From CAYHCE01 sp964355015 (GTDB lineage: Bacteria > Cyanobacteriota > Cyanobacteriia > PCC-6307 > Cyanobiaceae), in assembly GCA_964355015.1 (NCBI GenBank), contig CAYHCE010000001.1:124001-188000 (forward strand): a DNA stretch of 64,000 bases. The letters run 5' to 3'. Positions 32,818 to 40,538 of this stretch are shown one piece after another; positions within the stretch are counted from its first letter, which is position 1, and the number at the start of each line of letters is the position of its first letter. The notes under the pieces are model-generated. The model was not told the DNA's origin and did no database searches. It worked only from the letters and a program-made list of their open reading frames with translations. The translations under genes and the position numbers were made by a program.

Positions 32818-34326
32818 TCAGGAGCCCTTCCGGCGCAGGGCTCGCTCGGCCTCCTCCCGGTCGTCGAAGTGGATTCTGGTGGTGCCGAGGATCTGGTAGT
32901 CCTCGTGGCCCTTGCCCGCGATCAGCACCAGATCGTCAGCATCAGCCGCCTCGATGCTGACGGCGATGGCCGTGGCCCTGTCACCCTCCACCACCAGATC
33001 TGTGCCGGCCGGAATGCCGGCCGCCACATCGTCGAGGATCCGCTGGGGGTCCTCGGTGCGGGGGTTGTCCGAGGTGATCACCACCCGGTCGGCCAGCCGG
33101 GCCGCGATCGCCGCCATCTGGGGCCGCTTGCCCCGATCCCGGTCGCCGCCGCAGCCGAACACGCAGATCAAACGGCCGGCGCAGAAGGGACGGCAGGCGG
33201 CCAGGGCGTTCTCGAGGCCGTCGGGGGTGTGAGCATAGTCGACCACGACCGCCGGCAACGGCCCGGCAGCGGTCATGGCCAGCACCACCCGCTCCATCCG
33301 CCCCGGTACGCCGCCGAAGGTGGAGACTGCCTCCAGCAACTGGGGCAGAGCCAGTCCCTGCTGCTGCAGCACCCCCACCGCTTGCAACAGGTTCATCAGA
33401 TTGAAGCGCCCCACCAGGGGCGATCGGAAGGAACCGCTGCCCAGGGGCGTGCACAGGGTGCCGCTCACACCATCGGCGCCGAATGACAGATCCTCCATCC
33501 GCAGCTCAGCGGTGGCGGAGTCCAGGGAGCTGCGCCAGAGACGCTCGCCGAGGTGCCCGGCCAGCTGTTCCGCCAACTGGCGCCCCCAGGGGTCGTCGAT
33601 GTTCACCACCGCCGTTCCCTCCAGCAGCGGCGTGCTGAACAGCCGGGCTTTGGCCTCGAAATAGGCCTGCATCGAGGGGTGGTAATCGAGGTGGTCCTGG
33701 GTGAGGTTGGTGAACACGGCAGCGGCGAAGCGGCACCCCGCCACCCGCCCCTGGTCGAGGGCATGGGAGCTCACCTCCATGGCCGCCAGCTCACTGCCGG
33801 CGTCGGCCGCCGCGGCCAGCTGGGCCTGCAGCAGATCGGCGAAGGCGGTGGTGTGGGTCGCCGTGGCGTGATGGCCCGGCCAGCGGTTGACGAGGGTGCC
33901 GAACAGGGCCGCGGGCCGCCCGCAGGAGGCCGCCAGGTGTTCGATCAGATGGGTGGTGGTGGTCTTGCCGTTCGTACCCGTCACGCCGATCAGGGCCAGT
34001 CGGTGGCTGGGCTCACGCCAGAACGCGGCCGCCAGCTGGCCCGCCCAGGCCGCCAGGGGCTCCTCGACCACCAGCACGGGATCACCCGCTCCCGGCGGTC
34101 GCGCCGCCGCGGCCTCCGGAGTGATCACGGCGGCCACTGCCCCGGCCGCGACGGCCGCGGGCCAGAACAGCCCACCGTCCACGTTGTGGCCCGGCAGTCC
34201 GATGAACAGGACGCCGCTGCCGATCCGGCGGGAATCACAGCTGATCCCGGTGACCTCGCCATCGGCCAGGACGGTCGGAATCTCCGCTCCGATCTGACGC
34301 AGGAGGGAATGGAGCAGGTGGGGCAT
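32818..34326 (-). CDS. murE: UDP-N-acetylmuramoyl-L-alanyl-D-glutamate-2,6-diaminopimelate ligase
   Basis: MurE adds meso-diaminopimelate to the UDP-MurNAc dipeptide in peptidoglycan synthesis. The protein has 502 residues from the ATG at 34326; the frame extends further only as a shadow. Marks: ISCDSRRIGSGVLFIGLPG near 28, the ATP P-loop GVTGTNGKTTTTHLIE near 113, AMEVSSHALDQGRVAG near 180, FTNLTQDHLDYHPSM near 202 and the DNPR motif in TSDNPRTEDP near 419, which marks the diaminopimelate-adding type and not the lysine type. It follows the glutaredoxin-like and yidD genes on the minus strand, with a gap of 65 bases. Convergent with the hypothetical gene to its left. Confidence 0.95.
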   Translation of the reverse strand: MPHLLHSLLRQIGAEIPTVLADGEVTGISCDSRRIGSGVLFIGLPGHNVDGGLFWPAAVAAGAVAAVITPEAAAARPPGAGDPVLVVEEPLAAWAGQLAAAFWREPSHRLALIGVTGTNGKTTTTHLIEHLAASCGRPAALFGTLVNRWPGHHATATHTTAFADLLQAQLAAAADAGSELAAMEVSSHALDQGRVAGCRFAAAVFTNLTQDHLDYHPSMQAYFEAKARLFSTPLLEGTAVVNIDDPWGRQLAEQLAGHLGERLWRSSLDSATAELRMEDLSFGADGVSGTLCTPLGSGSFRSPLVGRFNLMNLLQAVGVLQQQGLALPQLLEAVSTFGGVPGRMERVVLAMTAAGPLPAVVVDYAHTPDGLENALAACRPFCAGRLICVFGCGGDRDRGKRPQMAAIAARLADRVVITSDNPRTEDPQRILDDVAAGIPAGTDLVVEGDRATAIAVSIEAADADDLVLIAGKGHEDYQILGTTRIHFDDREEAERALRRKGS

Positions 34327-34391
34327 GACGGGGGGCGGGCTGGGGCGGCTTTCGGGCCGTTTTAAGCGGTCGGCCCTGGTCCTGGCGTTGC

Positions 34392-34679
34392 TCAGGGGCA
34401 GTTGGGTGGCAGGGCCTCGAGGCTGGTCTGCAGCCACCTCCCCAGCCGTTCGCCAGCCAGCCGGGGTGAGACCCGGGGGAGGTCCTGCAGCGCCCCTTGC
34501 CGGTTCACGGCCAGCACCGGCACCTCCAGGCCGTAGCGGGCCTGCAGGCGGGGGTCGCCATCCACATCCACCACGGTCAGCTCCGGAGCGGGCCGGAGGG
34601 CGCCGAGCCGTTCGGCAAGGCCCTGGCACAGGCAGCAGTGGGCCCGGCTGTAGAGGATCAGGGGAGGCCAGCTCTGCAT
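34392..34679 (-). CDS. Glutaredoxin family protein (DUF836-like)
   Basis: This 95-residue protein has a thioredoxin-fold: LILYSRAHCCLCQGLAERL at residues 7-25, with the CCLC motif in place of CPYC, then LTVVDVDGDPRLQARYGLE near 34 and VPVLAVNRQGALQDL near 53 with the cis-Pro position at Pro54. The CxLC variant marks the DUF836-like group, whose reducing partner and substrate are not known. It starts three bases before the stop of yidD and ends 65 bases before murE, so the three genes are probably cotranscribed. The C-terminus has a third Cys near the end. Confidence 0.78.
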   Translation of the reverse strand: MQSWPPLILYSRAHCCLCQGLAERLGALRPAPELTVVDVDGDPRLQARYGLEVPVLAVNRQGALQDLPRVSPRLAGERLGRWLQTSLEALPPNCP

Positions 34680-34682
34680 GGC

Positions 34683-34952
34683 TTACTCCGGCACCGGGTC
34701 GCAGCCGCAGGGGGTGAAGGGATGGCAGCGCAGCAGACGACGCAGGGTGAGCCAGCTACCGCGCCAGGGGCCGTGACGCTCGATCGCCTCGATTCCGTAG
34801 GCGCTGCAGGAGGGGATGAATCGGCAGCGTGGACCCAGCAGGGGCGAGATCCAGCGGCGATAGCCGCCGATCCACGCCAGCAGCAGGGTCTTCAGCAGCT
34901 CCGAAAGGGCAGAAGGGCCAACCGATAGGATCGACCGTTGGTGCGGCACAGC
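34683..34952 (-). CDS. yidD: Membrane protein insertion efficiency factor YidD
   Basis: YidD is a small protein that helps YidC insert membrane proteins. The core is clear: LLLAWIGGYRRWISPLLGPR then CRFIPSCSAYGIEAIERHG and RLLRCHPFTPCGCDPVPE, with the conserved Cys pattern. The start is uncertain. The frame opens at a GTG at 34997, but only 30 bases would then separate it from the divergent rpsD, so I prefer the GTG at 34952; a CTG nearer to the first helix is also possible. The family is usually 70-90 residues long. In this genome yidD is separate from yidC, which lies about 8 kb away. Confidence 0.88.
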   Translation of the reverse strand, partial: AVPHQRSILSVGPSALSELLKTLLLAWIGGYRRWISPLLGPRCRFIPSCSAYGIEAIERHGPWRGSWLTLRRLLRCHPFTPCGCDPVPE

Positions 34953-35027
34953 CGGTCGCAGGCAGGGATTCCTCCCATCCTGCTCCTTGCCGGTCACACC
35001 TGACTTCTGCCCTTCATTGATTCATCC

Positions 35028-35636
35028 ATGTCTCGCTACCGCGGTCCTCGCCTGAGGGTGACGCGGCGCTTGGGGGACCTTCCCGGTCTCACCCGTAAGT
35101 CCGCCAAGCGGGCTTATCCCCCCGGTCAGCACGGCCAAGCCCGTCGCAAGCGCTCCGAATACGCCATCCGCCTCGAAGAAAAGCAGAAGCTTCGCTTCAA
35201 TTACGGGATCTCCGAGCGCCAGTTGGTGCGCTACGTCAAGAAAGCTCGCGCCCAGGAGGGTTCCACGGGAACCAACCTGCTGAAGCTGCTGGAGAACCGT
35301 CTCGACAACATCTGTTTCCGTCTCGGCTTCGGCCCCACGATCCCTGGCTCCCGCCAGCTCGTGAACCACGGCCACATCACCGTGAACGGCCGTGTGGTGG
35401 ATATCCCCAGCTACCAGTGCAGGGCCGGTGATGTGATCACCGTCCGGGAACGCAAGGCCAGCAAGCAGCTGGCCGAAGGCAACCTGGAGTTTCCCGGTCT
35501 GGCCAACATCCCGCCCAACCTCGAACTCGACAAGAACAAGCTCACCGCCAAGGTGAACGGCAGGATCGAGCGGGAGTGGGTCGCACTCGAGATCAACGAA
35601 CTGCTGGTGGTGGAGTTCTACAGCCGCAAGGTCTGA
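35028..35636 (+). CDS. rpsD: 30S ribosomal protein S4
   Basis: S4 is a primary assembly protein of the small subunit and in many bacteria a regulator of its own operon. The 202-residue protein begins SRYRGPRLRVTRRLGDLPGL and carries the S4 RNA-binding domain (NRLDNICFRLGFGPTIPGSR near 88, then VNHGHITVNGRVVDIPSY near 110). It lacks the Cys residues of zinc-binding forms. It stands alone here, divergent from yidD, and is followed within 80 bases by a hairpin and then a strong Rho-independent terminator, so it is a single-gene transcript. Confidence 0.97.
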   Translation: MSRYRGPRLRVTRRLGDLPGLTRKSAKRAYPPGQHGQARRKRSEYAIRLEEKQKLRFNYGISERQLVRYVKKARAQEGSTGTNLLKLLENRLDNICFRLGFGPTIPGSRQLVNHGHITVNGRVVDIPSYQCRAGDVITVRERKASKQLAEGNLEFPGLANIPPNLELDKNKLTAKVNGRIEREWVALEINELLVVEFYSRKV

Positions 35637-35645
35637 GCGTTTTCC

Positions 35646-35670
35646 CTGATCCGGAGGTTGCTCGGATCAG
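35646..35670 (+). other. Perfect 8-bp hairpin after rpsD
   Basis: CTGATCCG at 35646-35653 and CGGATCAG at 35663-35670 form a perfect stem with a 9-base loop, ten bases after the rpsD stop. No T-run follows, so it is not a terminator by itself; the true one is 23 bases on. It may protect the 3' end of the message. Confidence 0.6.
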
Positions 35671-35692
35671 CTCAGTTTCATGCCATCCTCCA

Positions 35693-35718
35693 ACCCCCCG
35701 TCACGGGGGGTCTTTTTT
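35693..35718 (+). terminator. Rho-independent terminator of rpsD
   Basis: The stem ACCCCCCG / CGGGGGGT (35693-35700 with 35704-35711) is eight pairs with a three-base loop TCA, followed one base later by six T residues. This is the clearest intrinsic terminator in the window. Confidence 0.92.
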
Positions 35719-35756
35719 GGCAAGCAGGATCGGCTCCATCCCCTCAACGCCCCCGC

Positions 35757-36640
35757 TCAGCCCAACCGCAACAACCGCTGCGCATTGGCAACACACACCT
35801 GGATCCTCTGGTCATCAGGTAAATCGGCATTCTCAATCCAGTTCGCAGCAACCTGAATGTCTTCGTAGGGATAACCCGTTGAGAACATCACAGCTTAATC
35901 ACCCATGGTTGCCAGGGCGCAGCGCAGGGGCGCGTCAGCACAGACTCCTGAAGTTGTCACCATCATATGGTTTCGCAGGGTCTCTGCTGGAGGACGGCTG
36001 AGGCCCCTGCCGACTGTGGTCACAGCAGCGCGACTGTCCAATCGCCAGAGCATGTAAGGCAAGGTTTCTCCCATGTGTCCCAAGATCAGCCGTGCGTTGT
36101 GATGGCGGTCGAAGACACCACCGAAAACGAGTCGGAGCACATGGGTGGCGGTGTCACAGGTCCAGCTCCAGACCGGCCCCTCCAGCTCTGGATGCCCCCG
36201 GAAGGCCTGGGGTCCATCCAGGTAGGCGCCGTTGGTACTCCCATTGACTAGGGCCCCAACAAAACCCAACTCCTGAATACAGCGCTTGAGTTCATCGCAA
36301 GCACTGTCCACATCCTGCAGCGCAAGACAGGCAAATCCTCGAAAACGCTTTGGGGCAGTCTCAATGCGTTGATGAAGAACATCATTGGCCTCATGGGCCA
36401 GCTCAGTCGCAAGTGCTGAGTCCCTGATGGATTGCACAACGGGTGCTGTCTGGGAAAGAATGGCGATCGAGATCCCGGCCTGGTCCATCGCTCTCAGCCG
36501 CTGGTCCTGGAACTCCGGCAGGGCGACCTCAACGGCCCGAAGCACCTCTGGATCGAAAAATGCCACGTCCTTGATCGAAGGCTGAAGCTTGGGGCACTGA
36601 AGTTCTCCTCGAGGGCAATCTTGTTGGTGATCTTCTGCAA
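35757..36640 (-). pseudogene. Decayed amidohydrolase (dihydroxybenzoate/resorcylate decarboxylase-like family)
   Basis: The pieces match one amidohydrolase of ~330 residues. N-terminus: KITNKIALEENFSAPSFS lies in one frame from a TTG at 36640; soon after, the match moves to another frame (LQPSIKDVAFFDPEVLR), so a frameshift lies near 36590-36610. Middle: MDQAGISIAILSQTAP and ELGFVGALVNGSTNGAYLDG fit well, but the sequence then jumps to HPELEGPVWSW, leaving out about 35 family residues that include the usual HP segment (junction near 36205). GHMGETLPYMLWRLDSR is intact. C-terminus: a TAA at 35895-35897 interrupts before VMFSTGYPYEDIQVAANW, which runs on in frame to 35757. Composition is lower in GC than neighbours, suggesting transfer and decay. 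Non-functional as it stands. Confidence 0.85.
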
Positions 36641-36720
36641 TGGAGAACCTCTGCATCCAAGGTCATTCAGCCAGGAAACCGCACGGAGTATTGTTCCCTC
36701 GTGATCCGGACGAAGGTTCC

Positions 36721-37605
36721 TCAACCACTGATCAAGCGCTCCAGGGCGCTGGTCACATCCGGCTGGCGCATCAGCGCCTCGCCCACCAGCACCGCATCGG
36801 CCCCGGCGCCCACCATGCGGTCGAGGTCGTTGCGGTTGAACAGGCCCGACTCACTCACCAGCAGGGCGCCCTTGCGGCGCACCAGATCGCCATGGCTGGC
36901 CATCAGCCGCTCGGTTGTGGCCAGGTCCGTGGCGAAGGTGGTCAGGTCGCGGTTGTTGATGCCGATCAGGGCCACCCCATCGAGCGCCAGTATCCGTTCC
37001 AGCTCCTGGCTGTCGTGCACCTCCACCAGCACCGCCAGCCCGAGGCTGGCCGCCACCTTGAGCAGATACACCAGGTCCTGGTCGGTCAGGATCGCCGCGA
37101 TCAGCAGGGCTGCGTCGGCCCCGGCGGCCCGGGCCTGGTACAGCTGGTAAGGGGAGAGGATGAAGTCCTTGCAGAGCAGGGGCAGGGCCACCGCCTGGCG
37201 CACCTCCACCAGCACCTCGAAGCCCCCCTGGAAGAAGGCACGGTCGGTGAGCACCGAGAGGCAGCTCGCCCCACCGGCGGCATAGCCCAGGGCCAGCTCC
37301 ACCGGATCGAAATCCTCCCGGATCACCCCGCGGCTCGGGCTGGCTTTCTTGATCTCGGCGATCACCGCCGGCTTGCGGCAACTGGCCTTGAGCGCTGCGA
37401 TGAAATCCCGCGGCGCCGGCAGCTTCGCCACCTGCTCCTTGAGCTGCTGCAGCGTCACCCGTTCCTTGGCTGCGGTGATCTCCCTGTCCTTCTCCCAGAC
37501 GATCGTCTCGAGGATGTGGCGGGGCTCCGCTTCGGCATGGGGGATGCCGTACTGGAGGTGGGCCACCTTGACGGGGGGGTTGGGCGGACGGCGGCGAATC
37601 TCCAT
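36721..37605 (-). CDS. trpC: Indole-3-glycerol phosphate synthase
   Basis: TrpC closes the indole ring in tryptophan synthesis. The 294-residue protein is a TIM barrel with the family marks: VIAEIKKASPSRGVI near residue 81 (catalytic lysine region), FFQGGFEVLVEV near 124, LLCKDFILSPYQLYQARAAG near 142, VLVEVHDSQELERIL near 187, LIGINNRDLTTFATDL near 209 and SESGLFNRNDLDRM near 246. The N-terminal ~35 residues are the longer cyanobacterial extension (PPVKVAHLQYGIPHAEAEPR). The gene follows lpdA by 51 bases on the minus strand; no other trp gene is in the window. It sits between lpdA and the pseudogene. Confidence 0.96.
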   Translation of the reverse strand: MEIRRRPPNPPVKVAHLQYGIPHAEAEPRHILETIVWEKDREITAAKERVTLQQLKEQVAKLPAPRDFIAALKASCRKPAVIAEIKKASPSRGVIREDFDPVELALGYAAGGASCLSVLTDRAFFQGGFEVLVEVRQAVALPLLCKDFILSPYQLYQARAAGADAALLIAAILTDQDLVYLLKVAASLGLAVLVEVHDSQELERILALDGVALIGINNRDLTTFATDLATTERLMASHGDLVRRKGALLVSESGLFNRNDLDRMVGAGADAVLVGEALMRQPDVTSALERLISG

Positions 37606-37655
37606 CGGCGGAGGGCGACTGGCTGGATCGTAGGAATCGATGGGCAGCTGGGGCC

Positions 37656-39101
37656 TCAGAGTTGGGCGGCGGCCTGCTTGTAGGCCACTTCCACCAGCTC
37701 GCTGAGGGTGGGATGGGTGTGAACCTCGCTGGCCAGCTCCCGCACGCTCTGGCGTCGGGCCACCGCATTGGCGATTTCCTGGATCAGGTCGGCAGCATGC
37801 AAACCGTAGATATGGGCGCCCAGCACCTCGCCGCTGTCCTTGCGGAACAGCAGCTTCATCAGCCCATCGCTCTCCAGTTCGGCCAGGGCCTTGGTGTTGG
37901 CCTTGAAGTAGCTGCGCACGGTGCCCAGGGCGAATCCCTCGGCGGCGGCCAGGGCCTTGGCCTCGGCCTCACCGAGCCCCACCGAGCTGATCTCGGGGTG
38001 GGTGAAGGTGGCGGCCGGAATCGAGCGGTAGTCGATCCGGCGGGCGTGGCCCAGGATGTTGTCGACCGCCACGGTGCCCTGGGCGGCGGCGGTGTGGGCG
38101 AGCATCATCTTGCCGGTCACATCGCCAACCGCCCAGAGGTGGGGAACCGGCTGGCCGTTGGCCAGCACCCTCAGGGCGTCGTCCACCGGGATGAAGCCGC
38201 GCTGGGTCTCCACCCCCACGCTGGCCAGGTTGAGGTCTTTGCTCACCGGGGTGCGGCCGGTGGCCACCAGCACCGCATCCACCTCCAGCACCTCGACCAG
38301 CTCCTTGCTGGCCATCGAGGCCAGCTCGATCCGCACGGGGCTGCCCGGGGTGACTTTGCGGGCCAGCAGCCCGGCGCGGGTATCGATCTCGCGGCCTTCG
38401 ATCAGGCGGCGGGCGGCGATCTTGGCGATGTCGGGATCGAAGGTGGGCATGATCCGATCGAGCGCCTCGATCATCGTGACCTCGCAGCCCAGGGCGGTGT
38501 AGACGTCGGCGAACTCCAGGCCGATGTAGCCGCTGCCGATGATCGCGATCCAGCGGGGCAGCCACTCCAGGTTGATTGCCTCGTCGCTGGTGAACACGGT
38601 GCGGCCGTCGGTTTCGATGCCGGGCGGCACGAAGGGGTCGGAGCCGGTGGCCAGGATCACCTCGTGGGCGCTATGGATCCGCTCGATGCCGCTGGCCTCG
38701 CGCACCGCCACCCGCTGAGGTCCGTCCAGACGGCCCTTGCCCCTCAGGATCGTGGCGCCGGATCGCTCCAGGGCTTTGGTGAGGTTGGCGCGGATCGTGG
38801 CCACCAGTTGGTTGGCGTGGTCGGCAATCGCCTGGCGCTCGAAACGCACCGGGGCGGCGTGGATGCCGAAACCCCTGAGGTGCTCGGCATCGGCCAGTTC
38901 CCGCACCCGGCCGCTGGCCGCCAGCAGCGCTTTCGAGGGCACGCAGCCGCGGTTGACGCAGGTGCCGCCCATGTCCCTGGATTCCACGATCGCGGTGCGC
39001 AGGCCGTGGTCGGCGGCGTGCTTTGCGGCGTCGAAACCGCCGTAGCCGGCGCCGATCACGATCACGTCGAAGTCGAAGTTGGCTGCGCTGGCTTCGCTCA
39101 C
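37656..39101 (-). CDS. lpdA: Dihydrolipoyl dehydrogenase
   Basis: This is the E3 subunit of pyruvate dehydrogenase and, where present, the glycine cleavage system; it reoxidises dihydrolipoamide with NAD+. The 481-residue flavoprotein has DVIVIGAGYGGFDAAKHAA near 12 (FAD), the redox disulfide GGTCVNRGCVPSKALL near 45, the NAD site IAIIGSGYIGLEFADVYTA near 185, VGDVTGKMMLAHTAAAQG near 329 and the C-terminal His-Glu pair HTHPTLSELVE near 462. The start overlaps the stop of the SpoU methyltransferase gene by four bases. trpC is downstream. Confidence 0.96.
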   Translation of the reverse strand: MSEASAANFDFDVIVIGAGYGGFDAAKHAADHGLRTAIVESRDMGGTCVNRGCVPSKALLAASGRVRELADAEHLRGFGIHAAPVRFERQAIADHANQLVATIRANLTKALERSGATILRGKGRLDGPQRVAVREASGIERIHSAHEVILATGSDPFVPPGIETDGRTVFTSDEAINLEWLPRWIAIIGSGYIGLEFADVYTALGCEVTMIEALDRIMPTFDPDIAKIAARRLIEGREIDTRAGLLARKVTPGSPVRIELASMASKELVEVLEVDAVLVATGRTPVSKDLNLASVGVETQRGFIPVDDALRVLANGQPVPHLWAVGDVTGKMMLAHTAAAQGTVAVDNILGHARRIDYRSIPAATFTHPEISSVGLGEAEAKALAAAEGFALGTVRSYFKANTKALAELESDGLMKLLFRKDSGEVLGAHIYGLHAADLIQEIANAVARRQSVRELASEVHTHPTLSELVEVAYKQAAAQL

Positions 39102-39877
39102 CGGGGCTGCTGCGGGTGTTGCGGGGCATTCTCCCCCGTCAGCTGTCGCCAGCGCTCCAGCAGCAGGGGACCTGCCGCCACCGCCACGTTGAGGGATTCC
39201 ACCGCCGGACTGTGGGGAACGGTGACCTGGTGGCTGCAGGCCGCAAGCAGCTCCGGAGGCAGGCCTGCCCCTTCGTTGCCGAGCAGCAGCACCGTGGGTC
39301 GGGTCCAGTCAAGCCGCCAGTAGGGCGTCCCGCCCTGCACCACCGTCGCCACCACCTGCACTCCCTCACGGCGGGCCCGCTCCAGCCGGGGCACCAGCGA
39401 GTCGAGCCGCAGCTGGGGCAGGGCCAGGGCGGCGCCGGCGGAGGCCCGCAGCACCTTCGGCTGCCAGGGGTCGGCACCGTCCGCCAGCCAGAGCTCCTCC
39501 ACGCCGGCGGCCACGGCCGTGCGGATCAGCGTGCCGAGGTTGCCGGGATCCTGGAGCCGGTCCAGGGCGAGGGCGAAGCGGGTGCGCTCCGGCGGTGGAG
39601 GCGCCGGCCAGGGCAGGCTCAGCACCACTCCATCGGGATGGCGGGTGGTGGCCACCGCCTCCAGCACCGTCTCGGTGACGGGCTGGAGAACGGTACCGGT
39701 GGGCGGCAGGGCCATCAGCAGGTGGCGATGGCGTGCGATCCAGGCGGGCGTGGCCAGCACTTCCGCAGGACGGAGACCGAGGCCCAGGGTTGCCTGCAGC
39801 AGATGCGTGCCCTCCAGCAGCAGCAGGCCCGCCTCCCGCCGGCCGCGGGGCTGGTGCAGGGCGCGGAAGCGGCCCAC
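39098..39877 (-). CDS. TrmH/SpoU family RNA 2'-O-methyltransferase
   Basis: The protein has the three SpoU motifs: LDRLQDPGNLGTLIRTA near residue 107, VLLLGNEGAGLPPELLAA near 200 and VPHSPAVESLNVAVAAGPLL near 220, which form the knotted SAM site. It methylates the ribose of tRNA or rRNA; the target is not known. The GTG at 39877 gives 259 residues, but the conserved lead of the family, ITSRRNPLVGRF, begins about nine codons upstream, where only non-standard starts exist in the frame before the previous gene. The true start is therefore uncertain and may use a rare codon. It overlaps lpdA by four bases. Confidence 0.85.
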   Translation of the reverse strand: MGRFRALHQPRGRREAGLLLLEGTHLLQATLGLGLRPAEVLATPAWIARHRHLLMALPPTGTVLQPVTETVLEAVATTRHPDGVVLSLPWPAPPPPERTRFALALDRLQDPGNLGTLIRTAVAAGVEELWLADGADPWQPKVLRASAGAALALPQLRLDSLVPRLERARREGVQVVATVVQGGTPYWRLDWTRPTVLLLGNEGAGLPPELLAACSHQVTVPHSPAVESLNVAVAAGPLLLERWRQLTGENAPQHPQQPR

Positions 39878-39941
39878 CAGGGGATTGCGGCGGCTGGTGA
39901 TCGGAAGCGGCGCCGCCGCTGGCGACGGGCCCCCGCGGTGA

Positions 39942-40190
39942 TCAGAACTGCTGATGACGGCGCACCTGCATCGGATCGTTGATCACGAGGCTGGAGCCCT
40001 GAAGATCCATGCCCCGCACCATGGCAACCTCACCCCTGATGCCCTGCTCGGTGAGGTTCTGGACCAGCTTGCGCACGACGATGTCCTCGATCGTGACTTC
40101 GTCCATCCCGTCCGGGGTGAGGCTCTCCAGGAACTTGCCGATCTTGCTGGCGACCACCTCGGAGGAGTTGGTGATCTTGATGACGATCAT
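39942..40190 (-). CDS. Small conserved protein, 82 residues, unknown
   Basis: I recognise the general type, a short cyanobacterial conserved protein, but no named family. The sequence begins MIVIKITNSSEVVASKIGK and contains LTPDGMDEVTIEDIVVRKLV near 25, NLTEQGIRGEVAMVRG near 45 and SLVINDPMQVRRHQQF at the end. It has no signal, helix or Cys motif, and predicted beta-strands surround one helical part. The gene lies upstream of the methyltransferase gene on the same strand and downstream of a tRNA-Leu on the same strand. Its length and codon use look like a real gene. Confidence 0.7.
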   Translation of the reverse strand: MIVIKITNSSEVVASKIGKFLESLTPDGMDEVTIEDIVVRKLVQNLTEQGIRGEVAMVRGMDLQGSSLVINDPMQVRRHQQF

Positions 40191-40270
40191 GGGAATGGAG
40201 CACCACGGTGAGCGGCTGCCGCCGGCGCAGGGGACGGACGGAGCGGGGCGTGGGTCGGGGGAAGAGTAAG

Positions 40271-40354
40271 TGCGGATGGGGAGACTTGAACTCCCACGAC
40301 ATTGCTGCCACTAGTACCTGAAACTAGCGCGTCTACCAATTCCGCCACATCCGC
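40271..40354 (-). tRNA. tRNA-Leu (anticodon CAG)
   Basis: The minus strand folds as a class II tRNA: acceptor GCGGATG pairs with CATCCGC, discriminator A, a D-arm with GGAATTGGTAGACGC, anticodon loop TTTCAGG (anticodon CAG, codon CUG), a long variable arm and T-arm GGGAGTTCAAGTCTCCC. The length of 84 bases and the extra arm are typical of leucine tRNA. No CCA is encoded. It lies between the small conserved gene and murA, on the strand opposite murA. Confidence 0.96.
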
Positions 40355-40538
40355 TGGCGTGCCGCCGAAACGACTGAGAAAGCCTAAAACATCGCCGGCT
40401 GCCCGGCCCCCGGCCGACCCTGCCGTGGGATCCGGAACCCCGAGGTCATGACCAGACAAGACACTTCGGAGAGCGGCTGCCTAGACGGTCGTTCGCTTCG
40501 TTGTCAAGATGCCGTGACCAAAGTGGGGCCGAATCTCC

